A stretch of 64,000 bases of DNA from NCBI RefSeq assembly GCF_001653235.2, contig NC_035790.1, positions 2,728,001-2,792,000 of the forward strand, in the 5' to 3' direction. Both the position numbers and the translations under genes were made by a program. Within the stretch, counting starts at the first letter, position 1. Each line of letters begins with the position of its first letter. The DNA is from Pochonia chlamydosporia 170 (lineage: Eukaryota; Ascomycota; Sordariomycetes; Hypocreales; Clavicipitaceae). Below the pieces are notes generated by a model. That model did no database searches, was not told the origin of the DNA, and saw only the letters and a list, made by a program, of their open reading frames with translations. Below, piece by piece: positions 56,406-64,000 of this stretch.

Positions 56406-58598
56406 CTACTTGACTGATACAAATCCGATTCCTGACCTTGCCTTTTGAGCAGCCCTCTTAAGAGCCTGGTCCTCGGCATCAGTCCACTTGATACTCAACT
56501 CATCCCACTTCTTACCCGGAGTATTGTACTCCTTTCGCCACTGGGCATGCATCTGCTGCAGGCGCGCCATTTTGCGAGGATCTCCCGATCCGCTGTATAC
56601 AATGATGCCTGTGCAAGGAGGCAGGGCAGAATGTATTCGGGCAAGGCGCTCCGTAAGACTCGTCAGAGCCCGTTCCAAGGGTGACGATGCGGCGGCGTCG
56701 TCGTCATTGTCAGCGGATAATTTGGAATTCGCATTTTGGGATGGCGGTCCACCGTCACTGTTTGTATTGTCGACTCTGTTCTTGTTCCACCACCCCTGAA
56801 GGGCTTCGAGCTCTCGCATCCGGGCCCAAACAAAGTCTACGCCGCCTCCCTTGATTTCCAGCCCATCCGGATCGCCATTCACGGCACGGATAACGTTTAG
56901 CGTCACGTCTTCGTCAGACTTGCAACCCAGCTGGTAGGTTGCTCCGGCGCCGAGTCCCTTGGATGGATCGCCCCAGTCCACTGCCGCGCTCGTCTTGCCG
57001 ACTTCGATGCCCCCGACGGCTGCGTCGCCTCCCTGAGCCTTGTACGAGGTCCCTGCACGGGCAAGTCGTCGGAATAGGTTCTCACCCTGGGCTTCGGATG
57101 TGCCCCAGAGCTTGCCCTTTTCGCACTTTTGCTTGACGAGGTCGAGACACGTCTTGGCATCCTCGATGCTGTTGTGCCCATGGGCGCCGCCCTTTTGAAT
57201 CTCCCGTGAGAGGTATTTTTGAGCAAGGTACTTGAGAGAGGACTTGAGTGGAGGACCGCGCGGGTGCGGGTACAGCATGGACGTGTCAACAATGAAAGGA
57301 TGAGCGATCCGGATGGCTTTGGTGTCGGACTCGAGAGAGTGGCCCAGGAGGATGGTACGAGGGTGAAGAATCTCGACAAGCTTGGCTTGGATGTCACCGA
57401 GAGTGGTGGTTACGGGTGCCAGCATTTCCTCGGTAATGCCCGAAAATCGCGTGACATAGTCAATGATGGGCTTGTCGGGTTTGACCAACTCGTCGAGGAC
57501 GACTTCGCCATCCCAATCGACGATGCTGATGCGGGTGAGAGAGAATTCATTCTCGCCCGTCAGACACATTTCGCAATCTAGGGCGAGCACTTCTCTACCC
57601 GCTGTGATGCTGCCCTTTTGTATTTCAGCATCGGGAACTTGTCCATCTTCCAGCTTGTCGACCTTGGTAATGACCCAGCCATCGGGCACAACAAAGTTGT
57701 CCCGCCGCTCGCCCTCTGGCAAGAGGGTCGGGTGAACGAGATATCCATTGTCCGCCAGCTCCTCGGCAGTGGCCAACAACTGTGTGATGGGTGTTCTGTC
57801 GTTTCTCCATCCCTGTGGCTCTGTTGCTGGTTTCACGCCGCCTTGCTTCGACGTCTTCTCCTTGGGAGCCGGGGCAGTGAGAAAGGCAGCCATGGGCGAG
57901 TGCATTTTCCCGTGCTTGTCGTCACCGGGCGTCTTGACCGGCCACAGATGAGGAAACATGTCTGCAAAGGGAGCCAGCACCTCGGGTAATCTGTCCCGTT
58001 TCAACGCGCGCGGGTAGTAGTCGTCTGGTGTCGTGGCCGTGCTTGGAGTGTCATCAGCGTCGTCTCTCGCATCGTTGTATGTTGCAAAGTCGACATTGCG
58101 CTTGAACATGGCTTCTTCCAATCCTGGAACCATGATGGCAACAATCTTTCGGAAATGCGGCCTGTGGGAGACGCCAATCCATTGCGGGCCGGTGCCGTCT
58201 GCAAAAATGTAGGTGACCAAGTCGCGGAGGTTATTCAGGTTGATCTTGGACTGCAGGCGGGCATTGTTGGAAAAGCTGAGCGCTGGATAACTTTTCCCCG
58301 GCCGCGGAATCTTCTTGGCCTTTTTGTTTGGCCGCGCGACGACCTGCCACTCGCCACCATCGTCCTTTTCGTCGTGCAGACTGGTGCGCTTCAGGCTCTT
58401 CTGAGAAGATGTCTCTGCTGCATCCTTGGCAGAGTCGGTCATGATTTTTGTTGTTTCTGCGGCTGAAGCGTTGACATTCGCGCCACTGTCGGCTGTGTCG
58501 CCGTCTCGGTCTGGAGTTGAACTGCTGTTGCCAAGGGATAATAATGATTTTGCAAAATGCTTTGCGCGGTGGATGGTGGCCTTGAAGCCTACAACCAT
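56406..58598 (-). CDS. DEDDh RNA exonuclease, REX1-like
   Basis: 3'-to-5' exoribonuclease of the RNase D/DnaQ superfamily. The yeast relative Rex1 (Rnh70) trims 5S rRNA and tRNA precursors in the nucleus. A single exon on the minus strand gives 730 residues. The exonuclease core spans about 335-485: ExoI LALDCEM (D341, E343), ExoII GHSLESDTKA (D425), ExoIII HNSIEDAKTCLDL (H475, D480). All five DEDDh residues are present. The N-terminal region (about 1-120) is charged with a KKAKKIPR-type basic patch, a possible nuclear signal. The C-terminal 200 residues, with SLTERLARIHSALPPCTGIIVYSGSGDP, are usual for the fungal REX1 group. REX3 or REX4 are less likely given the length and the flanking regions. 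The start at 58598 is the first ATG in the frame. Confidence 0.9.
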   Translation of the reverse strand: MVVGFKATIHRAKHFAKSLLSLGNSSSTPDRDGDTADSGANVNASAAETTKIMTDSAKDAAETSSQKSLKRTSLHDEKDDGGEWQVVARPNKKAKKIPRPGKSYPALSFSNNARLQSKINLNNLRDLVTYIFADGTGPQWIGVSHRPHFRKIVAIMVPGLEEAMFKRNVDFATYNDARDDADDTPSTATTPDDYYPRALKRDRLPEVLAPFADMFPHLWPVKTPGDDKHGKMHSPMAAFLTAPAPKEKTSKQGGVKPATEPQGWRNDRTPITQLLATAEELADNGYLVHPTLLPEGERRDNFVVPDGWVITKVDKLEDGQVPDAEIQKGSITAGREVLALDCEMCLTGENEFSLTRISIVDWDGEVVLDELVKPDKPIIDYVTRFSGITEEMLAPVTTTLGDIQAKLVEILHPRTILLGHSLESDTKAIRIAHPFIVDTSMLYPHPRGPPLKSSLKYLAQKYLSREIQKGGAHGHNSIEDAKTCLDLVKQKCEKGKLWGTSEAQGENLFRRLARAGTSYKAQGGDAAVGGIEVGKTSAAVDWGDPSKGLGAGATYQLGCKSDEDVTLNVIRAVNGDPDGLEIKGGGVDFVWARMRELEALQGWWNKNRVDNTNSDGGPPSQNANSKLSADNDDDAAASSPLERALTSLTERLARIHSALPPCTGIIVYSGSGDPRKMARLQQMHAQWRKEYNTPGKKWDELSIKWTDAEDQALKRAAQKARSGIGFVSVK

Positions 58599-59207
58599 GC
58601 TCTGGAGTGTGGGCAGAGAAGCTCAACGGGAACCTGCCAGCCTACCGAATGTGCCTACTGAATGTAGAATGGATGCGGAAATAGAGTCGTGCGCGCTGGA
58701 GAACCAGTGTTGCCGTGGAGGTCTCCTGCTGGCGCTCGCGGGTTTGCGATTTTGAAAATGCTGATTTTGAAAAATAGAATTCTCGACGTGGATCATTTGA
58801 GATCTGAAAGTATTGTCGTCTGGTAATCTGGTAGGTACCTATGTACCTAAGGTACCCACCAGTTGACCAGCCTCTGCTACCTGGTGGGGCCGGTGGACTA
58901 CCTGCCCAGCGAGGTTCGGCACTGACCACTGACATTGGCCAGCCCCTGTCGACTGCCAGAACCCCTGCGCCTTCCTGTCGCATCATTGAACGTCACATCA
59001 GGTCAAGCCGTCACGGCACACCAGAATCCAGAGCTTCAATGTTTCCTTCGACATCACCACCAACATCCAAGCTCCAAGTTTAGCTCCTATCGACTCTACA
59101 GCATTCACACCCTCGCATATTGCCGATATATAATTGACCCTCTCGTCTTCATCACCCCCCCAAATGAAGCTTGCAGGCAGGCCTCGTCGCTTGCTCCTCT
59201 CTCCGAC
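58599..59207. other. Bidirectional promoter region, exonuclease / F-box gene
   Basis: 609 nt between divergent start codons. It carries TAGGTACCTA at 58832-58841 followed by two further GTACC units, giving four GGTAC/GTACC-type elements within 30 nt. Confidence 0.6.
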
Positions 59208-60938
59208 ATGGACCGCCTCCCGCGGGAGCTGATTGATGCCATCCTGCAGCAATGCATCGCCCAAGGACAGAAGAACACCGTCATCAACTTACGCCTAGTA
59301 TGTCGTTTGTTTGACAGAATCTTGAAGCCATCCGTCTGCTGTACTCTTGGGCTTGACTTCTCCCGTATGAGCAGATCAAGCCACCTGCGTCGACCTGATC
59401 CAGATGCCCTTCAGACCATAGGCTATCACTGCAAGAGCCTCTTCATTGATCTCATGGTCCTCCGAGATGAAAGTGAGTGCGTCCACGTTTTTAGTCCTTT
59501 GCCGCGACCAAAGAAGAATAACTTGTCTATATAACGAGCTAACCCAACCCCGCCCGTCATAGTGGAGGTGGAATTCCTTGATACCGTCTTTGCCCGCATA
59601 CCATCCATGACAGAATTCTGCCAAACCATGCACAAAAAGTACTGCATGAACGAAAGTTCCTTTACCGAAATTGAATACTTCAACATGGTCGAGACAATGC
59701 TCTTTTACTGTCGTGACGTTGATAGTCTCCGCCTCAATCTTCCATTCCAGCTCGTGGGACGACATTGCAACGCAGCCACCATGATTCTCGCCAATACCCT
59801 TAAGGCCTTTGCGTCTCGGCCGGAGGAGGACTCTGCCAACCTCAAGACGCTGGTGCTGGAAAACGTCACCGATGTCGCCATCTGTCATCTCTGGATGAAT
59901 CCAAGTGATGTCATGAATATTATGGCCGTGCTCGCCGTCTTGGAACACCTCGTCCTGACTCTACGCAGACACGATGTTGAACCTCATCGCGCGGGTCTCT
60001 TTGGGTCTTGCCTCTGGGATCTGATTGAGCACGCCGACTTTCTCAAGTCGCTCTGCCTCGTGGGGATGGACCACGACGACAGGCCGCCGCGGGGGCTGAA
60101 GCAAACCAAGTTTTGGCAACTGCAAGTCGAAGACTGGCGCGCACGCTCCCTGCCTGCGCCGCGGGTCTACTTGTCCAACTTGACCAGCCTCGAGCTGAAG
60201 CGAATCGAAGTTCTGCCAGAGTGCTTCCTCAAGTCCATGGAAATCTTTGGCGAGACCCTGGAAGAGCTCTACCTAAACGAAGTGTACCTAAAGACGGAAC
60301 AGTCACGGGACTGGAACCAGGACTCGCGAAAGGTGCTCTGGATCGGCGTGCCCAACCAACGGCCGGCCGAGGACTGCAAGTGGATGGCCATGACGCTGCG
60401 GGCCACGACTCCGAGGTTGCGAATTTGCCGGGCATCGTTTCTTGCCTACGATCACTACCTCCGGGAAGACATGTCCACCCAGCCACAGCCCGATTTTGAC
60501 CTCATTGATCCGTGCGGTCTGGGCCGCAGCGTCTCGCAACGATTTGTCGAGGTCGTCATGGGCATTCATCAGCCCAACATGCCGTCGGGAGAGCCCGTCG
60601 AGTTCCTCCCACAGGATGCCAAGCACGACATGCTTGTACACCAATTGAAGCCTCGGACGCGGCCCCTACGTGTTGACGAATACGACACCAATGCTCACCA
60701 AACTGCGATAGACAATACCACGTCGGAATGGCAAAAGAGCATTGATGGCATCTTTCTCAACTGCAATTCAGGCACTCTCGACGAACTGCACTATATTGCC
60801 GAAAGGGCCTGTCAGGGAATGAACGAGATTCACAGGAGAAGAAGTGAGTGGACGGCCGGCAATAGCATGGCCAACGAGTACGCGGACAACCTGTTTAATA
60901 TTCCGTCAATGGACGACACGCAGCAAGATCCTGCGTAA
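59208..60938 (+). CDS. F-box-like protein
   Basis: Exons 59208-59472 and 59563-60938, with a 90-nt intron (GTGAGT donor, CTAAC branch site, CATAG acceptor); 546 residues. The N-terminus MDRLPRELIDAILQQC, followed by VINLRLVCRLFDRIL, matches the F-box pattern LPxEL...IL...L...LRLVCR. F-box proteins recruit substrates to SCF ubiquitin ligases through Skp1. The rest is a loosely repeating, helix-rich region with leucine-rich stretches (LKTLVLENVTDVAI, LVLTLRRHDV, LTSLELKRIEVLPE) that could form LRR-like repeats, but no strict consensus is visible. Such proteins are numerous and fast-evolving in filamentous ascomycetes, so no specific substrate can be suggested. It converges with cystathionine gamma-lyase. 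Confidence 0.8.
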
Positions 60939-61356
60939 CAATTCAGCACACGGCGGCAACTCTTGATATGAAACTGGAACTGCGCCAACGCGGCAATTTT
61001 TATTTTTTTTTAAAAAAAAAAACCTTGTTGTATCTTTTGTGTATTGGGTTTTGCTAATTGACGGGTCATCCGTATTTTCGCGCGCTGCATAGGAAAATAC
61101 CCGAGCGTCTTTGCGACGCCATGTTTATATGTATACCAAGTCGTAACTAATTCCATGAACAAAGAAAAATTAAACCAACTACGCTCTCGTTTCGTTGACA
61201 ACTCGTTGTGCATAAACAACGTCAAAGTATGCCACTTGAGTATTGTCTCTGCAATTCGTGGATTAGATCCTCCGGGCGTTTTGTCTGCCTTTAGCTCTCT
61301 ATTCAGGTCCATCATGTTGCTTTCTTCTTATTTTTGAGTTTTATCATGCCTTTGTA
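60939..61356. other. Convergent 3' region with A/T hairpin
   Basis: Between the F-box gene and CYS3. T-runs at about 60998-61011 are followed directly by an A-run to 61022, so either strand can fold a T/A hairpin, and both transcripts pass through it near their 3' ends. No gene is visible. Confidence 0.6.
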
Positions 61357-62613
61357 TTATTGCCCATTGACACCATTGGAGATGCCATTCTTGGCAGAGT
61401 CCTTGACGGCTCGCTCAAGGGCTTGGAGAACATCGTTTTTGAGATCCTCGGCATCTTCGACGCCGCAGCTCAAACGGACAAGATCATCAAAGACACCCAC
61501 GGCCTCTCGCTGATCACGGGGGATACCGGCGTGCGTCATGCTGCTGGGTAGCTCAACGAGGGACTCGACGCCTCCCAACGACTCGGCGAGGGTGAATATC
61601 TTGGTGACCTGGCAGAAGCGTTCGGCGGCAGCGTGGCCGCCACGGATGCGGAACGACAGCATACCGCCGCCCATGCCGTCACGGTGCTGCTTAACAGCAA
61701 TGGCCCGGTGAGGGTGAGAGTCCAAGCCGGGGTAGTTGACGGAGATGACGTGGGGAGAGGCTTCGAGGGCGTGGCCGACGGCAGTGGCATTGCGGGTGGC
61801 TTCACGAGCACGCAAGTGAAGGGTCTTGAGACCACGGTGAGCGAGCCATGAGTCGAATGCTGAGGGGACGGCGCCAATGGCGTTTTGGAGAAAAGACAGT
61901 CGCTGCTTGAGTTCGTCGCTGTTGAAAGCGGCAACGCCCATGACTACATCGCTGTGGCCATTGATGTACTTGGTAACACTGTGGACAACGATATCGGCAC
62001 CGAGGTCAAGGGGGTTCTGAACATAGGGAGACAAGAAGGTGTTGTCAACAACGACGAGGATGCCGTGCTTGTGCGCCTCGGTGACGACGGCGCGAATGTC
62101 CACCAGACGGAGGGTAGGGTTGGAAGGGCTCTCGATCCACACAAGACGAGTCTGATCGTTGATGTGCTCACTGATGTCAACTTCAATCTCGGGCGTAAAG
62201 GTTACCTTTACACCGTGTGCTTTGGCCACCTGAGTAAAGTAGCGGTGGGTGCCACCGTAAACGTCAGAGACTGAGATGACATGACTGCCGGCAGCCAGGC
62301 TCTGGAGGATAGTGGCAGTGGTTGCGCTGCCCGAAGAAAAGGCCAGTGCGTAACGAGCGTGCTCGAGAGCAGCGACAGCCGTCTCAAAGTTGGTCCGATT
62401 GGGGTTTGAAGACCGTGAATATTCGTACTCGCCGACAGGCTTACCGACAGCCGTTTGGGCAAATGTCGTGGACAGTGAAATGGGCTCAATGACTGCGCCA
62501 GTAGAAGGATCGTGGGGCGAGCCGGCATGCACGGCGAGTGTACCGAAGGCGTGGACGGGAGTCGGGGGACGCGGGGGCGTCGAGACGGGATCAGAGGTGA
62601 CGGGAGGAGACAT
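61357..62613 (-). CDS. CYS3: Cystathionine gamma-lyase
   Basis: PLP enzyme of reverse transsulfuration: cleaves cystathionine to cysteine, 2-oxobutyrate and ammonia in the cytosol. A single exon on the minus strand gives 418 residues. The Cys/Met-metabolism PLP fold is complete: GTLAVHAGSPHDPSTGAV (about 24-41), YEYSRSSNPNR (63-73) with the substrate-site Tyr/Arg, the phosphate loop SSGSATT (93-99), DNTFLSPY (190-197) and the Schiff-base lysine K215 in HSVTKYINGHSD. The SLGGVESLVELPSSMTHAGIP segment near the C-terminus is characteristic of gamma-lyases and gamma-synthases. Resemblance to eukaryotic CYS3 is strongest; the related STR1/STR2-type enzymes are the alternatives. The start is MSPPVTSD at 62613; upstream only a TTG is in frame. 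Confidence 0.92.
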   Translation of the reverse strand: MSPPVTSDPVSTPPRPPTPVHAFGTLAVHAGSPHDPSTGAVIEPISLSTTFAQTAVGKPVGEYEYSRSSNPNRTNFETAVAALEHARYALAFSSGSATTATILQSLAAGSHVISVSDVYGGTHRYFTQVAKAHGVKVTFTPEIEVDISEHINDQTRLVWIESPSNPTLRLVDIRAVVTEAHKHGILVVVDNTFLSPYVQNPLDLGADIVVHSVTKYINGHSDVVMGVAAFNSDELKQRLSFLQNAIGAVPSAFDSWLAHRGLKTLHLRAREATRNATAVGHALEASPHVISVNYPGLDSHPHRAIAVKQHRDGMGGGMLSFRIRGGHAAAERFCQVTKIFTLAESLGGVESLVELPSSMTHAGIPRDQREAVGVFDDLVRLSCGVEDAEDLKNDVLQALERAVKDSAKNGISNGVNGQ

Positions 62614-64000
62614 TTCGGACTGAAGATACGGTGATCCGGGTCTGATCCTCGTCAATTGAAACTCGATGAAAGGTGAGGAGAGGAAGAAAAGCTGAAGGAG
62701 TCCAGGAGTCGCCCGGTGATGGAGCTGTTACCTTTTTTTTTTTGGGCTTGATGGGATGGTGCTTGTGTCGGCGCTGATATGATAAGCACGGAGGGGCAAG
62801 GAATCAGCGAGTGGGAGAGGGGCCGCTTTCCGGGCTCAATTGAAATGTGGTTGGAAGTGGCCGAATGCGTCAACCGAGTTGTTCTTGTGAATTCAAAGGA
62901 AACAAACTCGCAATCTCAGGACTCAAAAGTCGTGAGAGGATTGCAGGATATATATACCGTCAATAAGCACAGATAGAATTTTCCAAGCTGGAACAAGAGG
63001 GGGCAACGAGGGTCTCGTGGTGGAGTACTGTCGCCGGTATATATGCGATTGAGTAATAGAGATATTCGGCAAGGGCAGGCCTAACGAAACCATCGGGAGG
63101 GCGAAAAGAAGATGCCAGACTCATTCATGCAAACAATGCTGGGAGAAAAATTGGATTCCGGACCTGCAGTTCCCACTTCGGGCTTGCTCTGATCCACTGA
63201 GTCAAGCCTTGCGCTGCCGTCACCGTGTTTAAAATTGTGTCATCAGAAAAGCCCTTAAGCCAACCTGTAGAGAAAAAAGTGTCTGGTCGAACACCGAGGC
63301 CAACCATGGCGCGTTCCGGCTTGATTGGTAATTGTCTGATTACTAGATCTATGCCACCCCATTTTGGTCGGGGTCCTGTGGATTGAACAAGATCTGTAGA
63401 TCGACCTGTCGAGCTCTTTTTTTGGTTATTCCTGTGGCCGGTTTCCGTACCGAGCTTAAACGACGTCAGCCTGTGGAATCGTCCTTCTTAATCCCGATCT
63501 TGCATCACTAAATGACAAAGCAGTCAGAAAACCCCATCACCGATACACCGCATTCTGCAGAGTGATCCGTGTGCAACCCTTGATGGCGGGCTCGCCCTCC
63601 GCCTCCACGCGAAGCTTGGTTAACGATTAGGTCATAAGGTTCGACTTTGTTCCGCCACGCCTTCTCACAATGCGTATTGCGCAACACTGATGAGCAATCA
63701 GAGCTCGCAGCCGACGCCCTTCCCTGGGGCTGAAAGACGACCGACTGTAATAGTGGGAGGGGGTGCTGCATGGAATCTTGGGGGCATTGTGTGACGCAAC
63801 GCCAAGCTGTCTGAAACGCCCATGTCCTTTCTGGATTCACTCACGATATGGCGGAGAACATCCTTGCCTAGGTTGGGACTTCTTCTCCTTCCTTATCTGG
63901 GTCTGATCAAATGCTTCCCCGTTGATGCTGCTTCACGGCGGGCTTTGACAATCACCGCCCGGATGTGATGGAGCACGGGCAGCGGCGGCTCATGGCCGGA
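62614..64000. other. CYS3 promoter side and window end, no gene seen
   Basis: The CYS3 promoter occupies the left part, including a T10 run near 62734 and a TATATATA stretch at about 62949. The short frames at 63125-63307 and 63508-63840 look like chance. No partial gene is recognisable at the right edge. Confidence 0.55.

Overview
The window is nuclear DNA from a filamentous ascomycete. Genes lie on both strands and are split by short introns, mostly 50-92 nt, with GTRNGT-like donors, CTAAC-like branch sites and YAG acceptors. All recognisable proteins are fungal housekeeping types. The style and the protein sequences fit a Sordariomycete, probably Hypocreales. That placement is inference; no rRNA or barcode locus is present.

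Layout. At 0.7-8.6 kb: V-ATPase subunit H (minus), a Cys-rich single-pass membrane protein (plus), ribosomal protein L9 (minus) and retromer subunit VPS26 (plus). At 8.9-18.9 kb is a run of minus-strand genes: nucleoporin NUP120, recombinase RAD51, a small heat-shock protein and an RRM+YTH m6A-reader-like protein. A 5.7 kb stretch without a recognisable gene follows. At 24.6-34.2 kb: proteasome subunit beta-6 (minus) diverges from phosphatidylinositol 4-kinase STT4 (plus), which converges on a manganese-type CDF metal transporter (minus). A second gene-poor stretch of 6.6 kb carries microsatellites and AT-rich or pyrimidine-rich leaders. At 40.8-48.6 kb: a large low-complexity protein I do not recognise (plus), lumazine synthase (minus) and a MutL-family ATPase of the MLH2/PMS1 kind (plus). 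At 51.9-62.6 kb: a TRP/FLC-like channel (plus), a DEDDh RNA exonuclease (minus), an F-box-like protein (plus) and cystathionine gamma-lyase (minus). The last 1.4 kb shows no gene.

The genes are not a pathway cluster. They serve separate core processes: vacuolar acidification, endosome sorting, nuclear pore, DNA repair, protein turnover, phosphoinositide signalling, riboflavin and sulfur-amino-acid metabolism. No mobile element, CRISPR array, tRNA, rRNA or secondary-metabolite cluster was seen.

The observations most worth a second look are regulatory or structural: a stop-free, multiple-of-three intron in the unrecognised 949-residue protein, next to a motif the protein repeats; competing splice sites inside the YTH domain; an in-phase heat-shock-element array upstream of the small HSP; an ACGCGT box upstream of RAD51; and two families of short palindromes (TACCTAGGTA/TAGGTACCTA and TACTCCGTA) that recur only in intergenic DNA. 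I did not find a convincing wholly new multi-gene system.
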